Positions 15,097 to 22,447 of a stretch of 22,451 nucleotides of DNA are shown piece by piece. The notes below the pieces were generated by a model that searched no databases, was not told the DNA's origin, and saw nothing but the letters and a program-made list of their open reading frames with translations. This DNA is from Candidatus Aminicenantes bacterium UBA4085 (GTDB lineage Bacteria; Acidobacteriota; Aminicenantia; Aminicenantales; UBA4085). Location of the stretch: assembly GCA_002383325.1 (NCBI GenBank), contig DFYJ01000026.1, positions 36,806 through 59,256 on the forward strand, written 5' to 3'. Position 1 is the first letter of the stretch; each line of letters begins with the position of its first letter. The translations under genes were made by a program, and so were the position numbers.

Positions 15097-16635
15097 CTAA
15101 GCCTTGACCGGCCTCAGGCGGACCAGCAGGACGCCGTGCCGGCCGACCAGGCCCTCGAAAGAGCCCTCGATGGCGCCGGCGCCGATATCCTTCTGCCGCC
15201 ACAGGTCGCGCACGACCTGCGGCCCCTCGATCCCCAGGGCTTTCCAGTCCACACGGATCGGCTTCATCCCCTCGCCGCGGTTGAACAGCCCCACGGCCAC
15301 GGAGCCGTCATCGAGCGGACGCGCCCAGACCTCCAGGTCGCCGTCCTTCTTGATCCGGCGGGCCGGCCGGCCCAGCGAATCCTGATCGACCTCCAGGACC
15401 TCGTCGTTGGTCAGCAGGCCGAGGGTGAAGTCGTCCATCCGGGTGATGTCGCCGCTGAAGATGAGCGGGGCGGCCAGCAGGCACCACAACGAGACATGCG
15501 CATACTGCTCGTTGGGGGTCAGCGGCGAGGGCGCCGTGCCCCCTTCCCAGTTGGAGAGGTAGCCCAGCAGCAGGTAGTCGGGGTCGTTCCAGCCGCCCTG
15601 CCCGCCGTATTTGTGGAGGCCCTTGTCGGCGTAGAGATCGAAGCCGTCCTGAAAGAGCTTGAGGCCGATCTTCTCGAAGGACGAGCCCAGGTCGCCGGCG
15701 GTCCGCCAGCTGTGGCCGCCCACCTCCTGGCCCCACTCCCAGACGTCGGCCATGCCGTATTGACAAAGGTTGAGGACGATGTCGCGCGGCTGCTTGGCCA
15801 GGATGGCGCTGATCTCGCGGTAGGGCCGCTGGTACTCGGCCAGGCTCTTGTCCTTGGCGACCTGGGCGAAGGTGCACCAGTCGTACTTCAGGAAGTCGAA
15901 GCCCCACTCGACGAAGCGCCGGACATCCTGCTCCTCATGCTTGTAAGCGCCGACATGGCCGGCGCAGGTCAGCGGGCCGGGCGAGGTGTAGATGCCGGCC
16001 TTGAGGCCCAGGCTGTGGATCAGGTCGGTCAGGCCCTTCATGTCGGGGAAGCGGCCGTTGGAGTTGACCAGACCCTTCCTGTCGCGGGCCTCGCCCATCA
16101 AGGAGGGCTCCTTGGAATCGGGACGGACGGCCCAGCAGTCGTCGATGTTGACGTACATGTAGCCATGGTCCTTCATCCCGGTGTCGACCATGGCCTGGGC
16201 CGCCGCCTGCATGATCTCGTGGGTGACATGGTTTTCCCAGACGTACCAGGAGTTCCAGCCCATGTGCGGCGTCAGGGCCAGGGTGTCGAGGCCGCAGACG
16301 ATCTTAAGCATCCGCTCGGCGGCGCCCTTGGCGTTGGCGGCGCGCAGAGTGACCGTCCAGTCACCCAGGTCCTTGATCGTGCCCGTGATGAAGCCGGTGG
16401 CCGGGTCGAGCGACAGCCCGGGCGGTAAGCCTTCGGCCGAGAAGGCCATCGGCCTCTCGCCGGTGGCGGGCACGGCAAAGAGGAAGGGCGTGTTGGGGCG
16501 GCAGCCGAAGAGCTTGGTGCCGTTGATCCGCGGCTCCGGACCGGGCTTGGGAGTGAGAACGAGTCGTTCCTCAGCCGCCCCTCCGGCGGCGGCGATCAAG
16601 GTCAGGAAAAGTACGGCGGCAACGGTCTTGCGCAT
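15097..16635 (-). CDS. Alpha-galactosidase, GH27, with N-terminal Ig-like domain
   Basis: This 512-residue exported retaining enzyme cleaves terminal alpha-galactose (some GH27 members cleave alpha-GalNAc). A signal peptide occupies about residues 1-21. Residues about 45-114 match a putative Ig domain (He_PIG): GLPPGLSLDPATGFITG. The GH27 barrel starts with LTPHMGWNSWY (121-131), has NIDDCW at 163-168, predicted nucleophile Asp252 in KYDWC and predicted acid/base Asp315 in RTAGD. A C-terminal beta domain ends the protein (VAVGLFNRGE). The longer frame begins at 16653, but the ATG at 16635 has AAGGAGA 5 bases upstream and starts a normal signal peptide, so I chose it. It lies 29 bp after the Tat phosphoesterase and 61 bp before the phosphoesterase-propeller gene. 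Family and catalytic residues are clear; choice between galactose and GalNAc is not. Confidence 0.94.
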   Translation of the reverse strand: MRKTVAAVLFLTLIAAAGGAAEERLVLTPKPGPEPRINGTKLFGCRPNTPFLFAVPATGERPMAFSAEGLPPGLSLDPATGFITGTIKDLGDWTVTLRAANAKGAAERMLKIVCGLDTLALTPHMGWNSWYVWENHVTHEIMQAAAQAMVDTGMKDHGYMYVNIDDCWAVRPDSKEPSLMGEARDRKGLVNSNGRFPDMKGLTDLIHSLGLKAGIYTSPGPLTCAGHVGAYKHEEQDVRRFVEWGFDFLKYDWCTFAQVAKDKSLAEYQRPYREISAILAKQPRDIVLNLCQYGMADVWEWGQEVGGHSWRTAGDLGSSFEKIGLKLFQDGFDLYADKGLHKYGGQGGWNDPDYLLLGYLSNWEGGTAPSPLTPNEQYAHVSLWCLLAAPLIFSGDITRMDDFTLGLLTNDEVLEVDQDSLGRPARRIKKDGDLEVWARPLDDGSVAVGLFNRGEGMKPIRVDWKALGIEGPQVVRDLWRQKDIGAGAIEGSFEGLVGRHGVLLVRLRPVKA

Positions 16636-16640
16636 GGGCC

Positions 16641-16647
16641 TCTCCTT
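16641..16647 (-). promoter_or_regulatory. Ribosome binding site AAGGAGA of the GH27 gene
   Basis: AAGGAGA on the minus strand lies 5 bases before the ATG at 16635. The longer in-frame ATG at 16653 has no comparable site, so this decides the start. Confidence 0.78.
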
Positions 16648-16664
16648 GGGCATGGCTTGCCCCT

Positions 16665-17624
16665 CTATCGAAGATCCGGTCGCCGGGCCTCTAGGGTCCG
16701 GCTCTCGCTTGCGAGCTTGTGGAATCCGCGGATGCGGACCGTGCCGTCGGGCGCGGCCTGGGCCAGGACGTAGGCGTTGTTCGCAGGGCCGGAGCCCTCG
16801 CCCGCGGCCTTGAGCGTGATGTAGGCGATGCCGTCGATCTCCGAAAAGCCGCCTTCGTGGCGATGGCCCTGGAAGACGGCCCGGACGCGCTGGGAGTCGG
16901 ACAGGATCCGGCGGGCCGCGGCGGCGTTCTTGACATAGTAGGCGCCTTCCCCGTCGAGCTGCTGGTGGACGAAGACGACGGCCGGGCCCCGGCCGGCGGC
17001 CAGGTCGGCTTGGAGCCAGTCCAGCTCGGCCGGGGGAAAGTTGCAGTCCTCCCAGGCGAAGTCGCCGCGGCTGAACTCCCGCCCGTCCGAGCGGAAGTTG
17101 GGATCCAGGACGACAAAGTGAACGCCCCGGAGGTCGAAGGAATAATAGGTCTTCGATGGGGGGATGCCGGTATTGGGCGCGGCGGCCAGAAACTCGGCTT
17201 TAGTCAAGCTGTCCTCGTCGTGGTTGCCCAGGGCGTGGTAGCGCGGCCCCTTAAATCCGGCCAAGACGGCCTCGATCGTCCGCAGGAAGGAAAGTGTCCG
17301 GACCGGCACGGGCTGGATGTCCTGATCCTTGAAGTCGCCCAGCTCGACGATGAAGTCGGCTTTCTCCGCGTTCATGGTCTCGACGAATTCTGCCAGCTTG
17401 GCCGTCGACTCCCGGTACATGCGGCCGCCGGCCGGGTCGCGGTCGGCGTAGTGCAGGTCGGCGATCAAGCCGAAGCGGACCGGCGCAGCCGCTCCGGGGG
17501 CCGGGCCGAGGCGCGGCCCAAAGCAGGCCGCCGCGGCGAGGAGAAGGAACGGGAGCAGCCGCCAAGAAGCCCGAGCGGCCAGGCCGCAACCGGCGTTTTG
17601 GAGGAACTTCCTTCGGGTGGTCAT
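16665..17624 (-). CDS. Tat-exported metallophosphoesterase
   Basis: This 319-residue calcineurin-like phosphoesterase has a Tat leader (TTRRKFLQNAG, then a leucine/alanine-rich segment about 22-34). It carries the complete set of metal motifs: D56-x-H58, G96-D97, G133-N134-H135-D136, His220 and G253-H-x-H256. Size and motif spacing fit the purple-acid/cAMP-phosphodiesterase-like group (CpdA/Icc or ACP5-like), but the leader places it in the periplasm, so a glycan or nucleotide phosphoester is more likely than cytoplasmic cAMP. The frame is open to an ATG at 17696, overlapping the stop of the UroD-like gene. I prefer 17624 because the Tat motif begins right there and because a -10-like TAGAAT lies within the longer version. 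No strong Shine-Dalgarno sequence precedes it. It is followed by the GH27 gene after 29 bp. The substrate is unknown. Confidence 0.88.
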   Translation of the reverse strand: MTTRRKFLQNAGCGLAARASWRLLPFLLLAAAACFGPRLGPAPGAAAPVRFGLIADLHYADRDPAGGRMYRESTAKLAEFVETMNAEKADFIVELGDFKDQDIQPVPVRTLSFLRTIEAVLAGFKGPRYHALGNHDEDSLTKAEFLAAAPNTGIPPSKTYYSFDLRGVHFVVLDPNFRSDGREFSRGDFAWEDCNFPPAELDWLQADLAAGRGPAVVFVHQQLDGEGAYYVKNAAAARRILSDSQRVRAVFQGHRHEGGFSEIDGIAYITLKAAGEGSGPANNAYVLAQAAPDGTVRIRGFHKLASESRTLEARRPDLR

Positions 17625-17635
17625 GGGGCGCTTGG

Positions 17636-17660
17636 GCTTCCCTATTCTATCGAGGGAAGC
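17636..17660. repeat. Perfect 8-bp inverted repeat around a -10 element
   Basis: GCTTCCCT at 17636-17643 pairs exactly with AGGGAAGC at 17653-17660 around a 9-base spacer (17644-17652) that contains TAGAAT on the minus strand. It stands 12 bp before the phosphoesterase ATG at 17624. It could be an operator for a dimeric repressor or a hairpin in the message. Confidence 0.6.
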
Positions 17661-17672
17661 GAGATATCTCCA
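17644..17672 (-). promoter_or_regulatory. Candidate internal promoter of the glycan gene series
   Basis: On the minus strand TGGAGA (17672-17667, 4 of 6 to the -35 consensus) and TAGAAT (17649-17644, 5 of 6 to the -10 consensus) are separated by exactly 17 bp. Predicted transcription starts near 17637, leaving a short leader before the ATG at 17624. It would drive the phosphoesterase and the five genes after it independently of the first two genes. Confidence 0.42.
17661..17670. repeat. 10-bp perfect palindrome in the promoter spacer
   Basis: GAGATATCTC is a perfect 10-bp palindrome directly adjoining the inverted repeat at 17636-17660 and overlapping the candidate -35 element. Its position suits a regulator site, though a 10-bp palindrome can occur by chance. 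Confidence 0.4.
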
Positions 17673-17683
17673 GCCCGAGCCTT

Positions 17684-18799
17684 TCAATAGACGCATTCAT
17701 GGGCGGCCGCGGCGAAAGCCTTGAGGTTCTCCACCGGCGCATCGAAGAAATGGTCCGAGGCCGAGCAGATGTACCCGCCCTGGTCCCCCACCGTCTCGAA
17801 GAGCTTGCGGACCGTCCGGCGGATGTGGTCCGGCGTGCCGGTCGTCAGGACGTTGAACTGGTCCACCCCGCCGATCAGCGCCAGGCGGCCGCCGATCTTG
17901 CGCTTGAATTCCCAAGGCTCCTGGTTGCCGCCGATCGAGAGCGGGGCCAGGGTCTCGGAAGCGTCGGCCCCGTTGCGGACGATCAGATCCTCGATGCCGA
18001 AGGTGCCGCCGCAGGTGTGATAGATCACTTTGAAGCCCAGGTCGTGCAGGGCGTCGTGCATGACCCGATCGTAGGGCAGGCAGAACTCCTCGTGCATCCG
18101 GGGCGAGATGAGGGTCGAGGAAGCCGAGCCGCCGCCCGTCTCGATCAGGTCGAAGCGGGCCCCGCGCATGGACTCGATGAAGCGGAGCTTCTTCGCCAGC
18201 AGGATCTTGAGCAGGGCGTGGACCCAGTCCGGCTTGTCGATGGCGGCCATGATCAGTTCGCTGATGTCCATCAGGCAGGCGGCGTGCTGCCAGCAGCCGG
18301 CCTGGTCGCCCCAGACGAAGCCGCGCAGGATGCCGTGGCCGCCGACCTCGTCGTAGCGGCGGAGGACCGGGGCCGGATCCAACCTGGGCACGGGCATGAA
18401 GTCGCGGATGAGGTCGATATCCTCGTCCCGCTTGACGAGGTACTCGGTGATCCAGGTCGTTCTGCGATCGCCCTCGGTCTTGTAGGTCAGAAGGCCCCGG
18501 GGCGTCGTGATGGCATGGTGGACGACCCGGTGGTCGGGATCGGCCGAGATGACCACGGCCTCGTCGCGCCAGTCCGGGGAGCCGATCTTGTTGAAGTCGG
18601 CATCCGTCAGCCAGAACTGGTCCATGCTCTCGAAGTATTGGATCTGGGCGTCGAAGCCGACGGCCCGGTTGGCAGCCAGGTCGTCCATCCCGCGCATGAA
18701 CGTGTCCAGGTGGTACTTCTGCCACTGGTGCACGGTGACGGGCAGGCGGTCGGGCTTCTCGCGGTTCAGAGCGGCGAGCAGGCGTTCCTTGCTGGTCAT
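17684..18799 (-). CDS. UroD-fold methyltransferase-like protein with HxC...C site
   Basis: This 371-residue soluble protein belongs to the uroporphyrinogen decarboxylase superfamily. It starts MTSKERLLAALNREKPDRLPV, typical of the methyltransferase branch (MtaA/MtbA/CmuA-like) found in many environmental genomes. His261-Thr-Cys263 (IYHTCGG) and Cys345 (GGYICSASDH) form an H-x-C-Xn-C pattern with 81 residues between the cysteines. In cobalamin:coenzyme M methyltransferases this pattern binds a catalytic zinc; true uroporphyrinogen decarboxylase lacks it. So methyl transfer from a corrinoid or methylated substrate is more likely than heme synthesis. No corrinoid protein or heme gene is nearby. 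GAAGGAAG precedes the ATG. It follows the beta-helix gene by 22 bp, so it is probably co-transcribed with glycan-degrading enzymes, suggesting a role in handling O-methyl groups of sugars. That role is inference; the fold and zinc pattern are visible. Confidence 0.87.
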   Translation of the reverse strand: MTSKERLLAALNREKPDRLPVTVHQWQKYHLDTFMRGMDDLAANRAVGFDAQIQYFESMDQFWLTDADFNKIGSPDWRDEAVVISADPDHRVVHHAITTPRGLLTYKTEGDRRTTWITEYLVKRDEDIDLIRDFMPVPRLDPAPVLRRYDEVGGHGILRGFVWGDQAGCWQHAACLMDISELIMAAIDKPDWVHALLKILLAKKLRFIESMRGARFDLIETGGGSASSTLISPRMHEEFCLPYDRVMHDALHDLGFKVIYHTCGGTFGIEDLIVRNGADASETLAPLSIGGNQEPWEFKRKIGGRLALIGGVDQFNVLTTGTPDHIRRTVRKLFETVGDQGGYICSASDHFFDAPVENLKAFAAAAHECVY

Positions 18800-18821
18800 G
18801 GCTTCCTTCTCAGTTCATTCC

Positions 18822-21083
18822 TTATCTGTTTTTGCGGAATTCATCAACGACCAAACCCATGCCCTCGAGCGGGATCGGCTGGAAGCCGATCCGGGCGGCG
18901 GGAGAGCCGGGCGGGATGGTCAAGGTCATCCGGGCCGGATCAAAGGCCGCGGGGGGGTCAGGGGGAAAGAGATTGCCGGCGAATTCCCTGGCCATGGCCG
19001 GGTCGCCGGGCCGGAGCAGGACATAGCTCCGGCCCAGGTCGATATTGAGATAGTAGGGATCCCAACCCTTGAAGCCGGGCTCGAGCCGCCGCAAAAGGGC
19101 CGGGTCGGCCGAGACGTTGTCCTTGAACTCAACTAGGCCCAAGTCGAAAACGTTGGCATCATAGACATCCAGCCAGCGCCCGCCCCAGGAGATGTTGCGG
19201 ACGATGCGGTTGCCCTTGGGCCGGGCCGGCTCGTCCTGCAGGATCGTCTTGAGCCCGGGATAGCGCTCCGAGTAGGGCGGCTCCCCGGCTTTCATCTCGG
19301 CGTAGGTCTTGAACAGCGTTGGGTAGGTGCCGTCGAAATAGTAGCCCGCCCAGCTCAGCCCGCGGGCATCGACATGCAGGGCCGGCGAGCCCTCGATGAC
19401 AACGTTGTTCTCGACCAGGTTGTCCCGGCCGCCGCCGATCATGATGGAGCGCCCGGCCCGGACCAGCAGGTTGCCGAAGACGGTGAAGCCCGAGCCCCAG
19501 TCGTCCAGGTAGATGCCCATGACGCCGTGCAGGCCCGGCCCTTGGAGGTCGTGGATGTAGTTGTACCGCAGGACGTTGCCCCGCCAGGTCCAGTCGCGGC
19601 CCGTGTGGAAGGCCCCCGAGTCTCCCGTCTCCCGGCAGACGCCGAAGATCTCGTTGGACTCGATGACGTGGTCGTTGCCGGCCAGGACGATGGCCTCGTG
19701 CGGCGCGTCGTGGATCCGGTTATGGGACGTCAGGCTTCCGACTCCCGCCAGCCGGATCGCCACCTGCCCGGTCCGGATCCAGCGGCTGAAGCGGTAGATG
19801 TCGTTGTTGATCGCGGCGTGTCGGCCCGGGAGGAGGGTCTTCCGGTCGCCGCCTTCGAGGCGGATGCCTCCCAGGGCCAGGTCATGGATATCGCAGGAGC
19901 GCACTTCGCAGGCCTCTCCACCCTCGATCATGACGGCATCCCCGCCCAGGTTGGTCAGCTCGCAGCCGGCCAGCCGGACGCGGCGCGAATCCTTGACCAC
20001 GGCCCCCGGCCCGCGCGATTCGGCGAAAGTCAGGCCTTCGAAGGACAGATCGGATGCGCCCTCGACAAGCAGGAGCGGCTCGGCCAGCATCGAGACCGCC
20101 AGGCTGCCGGCGCCCGCCGGCTCCGGAGGCCAGACATAGAGTCGGCCGGCGGCGCGGTCCAAGGCCCACTCCCCGGGCCGGTCGAGCTCCTCCAGGACAT
20201 TGAGGAAGCGGAAGCGCTGGCCCTTGGTATAGCCGTAGCTGTGGTGCGGCTCGGACAGGACAACCTCGCCCCGGCGGCGGTCGATGGAGGCGACTTTCTG
20301 GACGGAGTCGCTCCAATCCCAGGTCCAGTAGCCGTGGACATAGATCTCGCCGGCGTCGGACCAGCGGGCCATACGGTCATCCCGGCAAGCGATGCGGCCG
20401 TAGTGGCGTCCGACGGGCACGCCGTCGAAGCGCTTCTCCCGCTCCAGGCCCTCGTGCAGGCGCCTGGGGCCTGATTGGGGCACATCGGAGATCAGGAGCC
20501 AGCCTTCGTCGGGATAGGCCGCCAGCGGCATGAGCTCCCGGCCGGAGAAGAGCTCCAGCCCGGGCGAGCCGCGCGGCTCGATCGGCCCCGGATCGGCGAT
20601 GCCTTGGGCCTTCAGATCGGCGACACGGATACTCCCTCTGGCTTCCGGCGCCAGGCGGGACAGGACGGCGGGGTCGAGGACCGGGGAAAGGCCTTCAAGG
20701 GCTCGATCGCCGGTGACGCGGACTTCATCTCCCGGCTTGGCCCGCCAGCGGACCGGATGCCCCGGGCGGCCCGAGTCGGCCGCGCCGAAGCGCCAGGAAG
20801 TCCCCAGGCGATAGTCGCCGGCGGCGATCCAGACGGTGACATCGGCTTCGGCGGAACGGCTATCGCCCAGGACGGACCGCACAGCCCGGCGGGCCGCCTC
20901 GAGCGTCGCCAGCGGCCCGTCCGTCCGATCCGCGTTCGGCTCGGCCAGACGCCCCGACCAGGCATCGCTACCTGAGGGCGCGACGTAGCGCACGATCCCG
21001 AGTGAGCGGCCCGAACAGGAGATCGTTCCCGAGGCCAGGACGGCGCCGAGGCCCAAGGCGATGACAAGGGCTCTCTTCGGCAT
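18822..21083 (-). CDS. Right-handed beta-helix protein, GH141-like, exported
   Basis: This 753-residue exported protein is probably a glycan-active enzyme. Its signal peptide (MPKRALVIALGLGAVLASG) ends in TISC, a loose lipobox that would make Cys23 a lipid anchor. Near the N terminus IVRYVAPSGSDAWSG and PLATLEAARRAVR are the usual opening of large parallel beta-helix enzymes. A beta-sandwich-like insert follows, then the helix (about 335-585), with repeated short strands such as VRLAGCELTNLGGDAVMIEGG and HVIESNEIF. The block GAFHTGRDWTWRGN (about 490-503) and GIYLDDWGSG resemble GH141, a family with alpha-L-fucosidase (BT1002) and xylanase members. I cannot confirm catalytic residues. The frame is open from 21101; the ATG at 21083 gives a normal signal peptide. 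Neither start has a Shine-Dalgarno sequence. It is the first gene of the eight-gene series; the UroD-like gene follows after 22 bp. Confidence 0.82.
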   Translation of the reverse strand: MPKRALVIALGLGAVLASGTISCSGRSLGIVRYVAPSGSDAWSGRLAEPNADRTDGPLATLEAARRAVRSVLGDSRSAEADVTVWIAAGDYRLGTSWRFGAADSGRPGHPVRWRAKPGDEVRVTGDRALEGLSPVLDPAVLSRLAPEARGSIRVADLKAQGIADPGPIEPRGSPGLELFSGRELMPLAAYPDEGWLLISDVPQSGPRRLHEGLEREKRFDGVPVGRHYGRIACRDDRMARWSDAGEIYVHGYWTWDWSDSVQKVASIDRRRGEVVLSEPHHSYGYTKGQRFRFLNVLEELDRPGEWALDRAAGRLYVWPPEPAGAGSLAVSMLAEPLLLVEGASDLSFEGLTFAESRGPGAVVKDSRRVRLAGCELTNLGGDAVMIEGGEACEVRSCDIHDLALGGIRLEGGDRKTLLPGRHAAINNDIYRFSRWIRTGQVAIRLAGVGSLTSHNRIHDAPHEAIVLAGNDHVIESNEIFGVCRETGDSGAFHTGRDWTWRGNVLRYNYIHDLQGPGLHGVMGIYLDDWGSGFTVFGNLLVRAGRSIMIGGGRDNLVENNVVIEGSPALHVDARGLSWAGYYFDGTYPTLFKTYAEMKAGEPPYSERYPGLKTILQDEPARPKGNRIVRNISWGGRWLDVYDANVFDLGLVEFKDNVSADPALLRRLEPGFKGWDPYYLNIDLGRSYVLLRPGDPAMAREFAGNLFPPDPPAAFDPARMTLTIPPGSPAARIGFQPIPLEGMGLVVDEFRKNR

Positions 21084-21091
21084 CGGCCCGG

Positions 21092-21097
21092 ATTCTA
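21092..21097 (-). promoter_or_regulatory. -10-like element before the eight-gene series
   Basis: TAGAAT on the minus strand (21097-21092) matches the -10 consensus in 5 of 6 bases and stands 8 bases before the ATG at 21083. The -35 region is poor. The spacing would yield a leaderless message, in keeping with the missing ribosome binding site. The same hexamer occurs in the candidate promoter at 17644-17649. Confidence 0.25.
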
Positions 21098-21141
21098 CCA
21101 TACGGCCGCGGGGCGGGCGAGAGGCGCGGAACGTCCGGCCA

Positions 21142-21150
21142 TGCTATGAT
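21142..21150 (+). promoter_or_regulatory. Extended -10 promoter of the flavoprotein gene
   Basis: TGCTATGAT fits an extended -10 (TG-n-TATAAT, 5 of 6 in the hexamer at 21145-21150), with no recognisable -35, as is common for this promoter type. The ATG at 21175 is 24 bases downstream, leaving room for a short leader. Confidence 0.42.
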
Positions 21151-21174
21151 AGGGGGGCAGGCAGCACCCCACCC

Positions 21175-22407
21175 ATGAATACCTATTCCGTGGCAGTGAT
21201 CGGCGGCGGACCGGCCGGGCTCTTTTGCGCCCTGCGGGCGGCCGAGGGGGGCCTGCGGGTCGTCGTCCTGGAAAAGAAAGCCGCCCCGGGCCGCAAGCTC
21301 CTTCTCTCCGGATCCGGGCAATGCAACATCACCCACGACGGGGAGATCGAGACCTTTCTGTCCCATTACGGGGACAACGGCGGATTCCTCAAACCGGCCT
21401 TGATGAATTTCGGGAGCCGGGATTTGATGGCCTTCTTCGAGGAACGCGGCGTCCCGATGGCCGTCGAGCCCGGCGGCAAGGTCTTCCCGGCCTCGCGCAA
21501 AGCGGCTGATATTCTGGACGCCCTGTTGGCCGCCTGCGCGTCCGCCGGCGTCGCCATCCGGTGCGGGGATCCGGTCATCGAGGTCGCCATCCATGGCCGG
21601 GGATTCCTGGTCCGGACGGGCGGGGCGTCCTACACGGCGGAACGGGCGGTCATCGCGACCGGCGGCATCACCTACCCGGGCACGGGATCGACCGGCGGTG
21701 GATACGCCATGGCCCGCGGCCTGAGCCATCGGGTGACCGAGACCGGCCCTGCCCTTTGCGCCGCACAGATCCAGGATCACCCCTTCTCCGATCTGGCGGG
21801 CATCTCCTTCCCCGAGCGGACGGTCGCGATCGTCCGGGAGGGGCGTACGATCCGGCGCCATACCGGGGATATCCTGCTGACCCATTCCGGGCTGTCGGGC
21901 CCGGGAATTCTCGACTTTTCGCGATTCATCCGGGCTGGCGACACGCTGGAGATAGCGTTTCTCCCGGGCTTCTCACCGGAAGCGATGGAAGAGGCCCTCC
22001 TCGGGCGCATCGCCGAGTCCGGCCTGCGCCGGATCGGGACCATCCTGGCGGCCTTCGACCTGCCGGAGCGCTTCGTCCAAAAGCTCCTGGCCGCGGCCGG
22101 TGTGGATCCGGAATTGACCGGAGCCCATCTGTCCAAGCCTGACCGCGCTTCTCTCATCCGGCTCCTGACGGGCTGGCCGCTGGTCGTCAGCCGCCTGGGC
22201 AGTCCCCACGAGGCGATGGCCACCCGGGGCGGCGTGGCGCTGGACGAGGTCAATCCCAAGACCATGGAATCCCGGCTCGCGCCCCGCCTTTTCTTCATCG
22301 GGGAGGTCCTGGACATCGACGGCGACACGGGGGGCTACAACCTCCAGGCCGCCTTCTCCACCGGCTATGTCGCGGGTGAAGAGGCTGCGGCACTTATGTT
22401 TTCTTGA
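21175..22407 (+). CDS. FAD-dependent oxidoreductase, YhiN/HI0933 family
   Basis: This 410-residue cytoplasmic flavoprotein is of the YhiN/HI0933 ('aminoacetone oxidase') family, whose physiological role is unsettled. The N-terminal FAD-binding Rossmann motif is VIGGGPAG (8-15), followed by VLEKKAAPGRKLLLSGSGQCNIT (31-53), a hallmark of the family. IATGGITYPGTGSTGGGYAMA marks the second FAD contact, and GDTGGYNLQAAFSTG (383-397) closes the FAD site. Length is normal. The frame is open from 21061, but the extension lies in the intergenic region and over the divergent gene's start; the ATG at 21175 begins exactly where family members begin. No good Shine-Dalgarno sequence is visible. It is divergent from the glycan series, separated by 91 bp, and functionally unconnected as far as the sequence shows. 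Confidence 0.93.
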   Translation: MNTYSVAVIGGGPAGLFCALRAAEGGLRVVVLEKKAAPGRKLLLSGSGQCNITHDGEIETFLSHYGDNGGFLKPALMNFGSRDLMAFFEERGVPMAVEPGGKVFPASRKAADILDALLAACASAGVAIRCGDPVIEVAIHGRGFLVRTGGASYTAERAVIATGGITYPGTGSTGGGYAMARGLSHRVTETGPALCAAQIQDHPFSDLAGISFPERTVAIVREGRTIRRHTGDILLTHSGLSGPGILDFSRFIRAGDTLEIAFLPGFSPEAMEEALLGRIAESGLRRIGTILAAFDLPERFVQKLLAAAGVDPELTGAHLSKPDRASLIRLLTGWPLVVSRLGSPHEAMATRGGVALDEVNPKTMESRLAPRLFFIGEVLDIDGDTGGYNLQAAFSTGYVAGEEAAALMFS

Positions 22408-22447
22408 TGATCCCCCGAATATCTGCTAACCTTCGCGGCGGAAAGGA

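Noticed and set aside
13302..15107. A 601-codon plus-strand open frame opposite the phosphoesterase-propeller gene.
   Set aside because: Antisense shadow with no domain; the minus-strand protein has all five phosphoesterase motifs and propeller repeats.
17684..18799. Uroporphyrinogen decarboxylase (hemE) of heme synthesis.
   Set aside because: The N-terminal pattern and the H-x-C-Xn-C residues fit the methyltransferase branch of the superfamily, and no heme gene is nearby.
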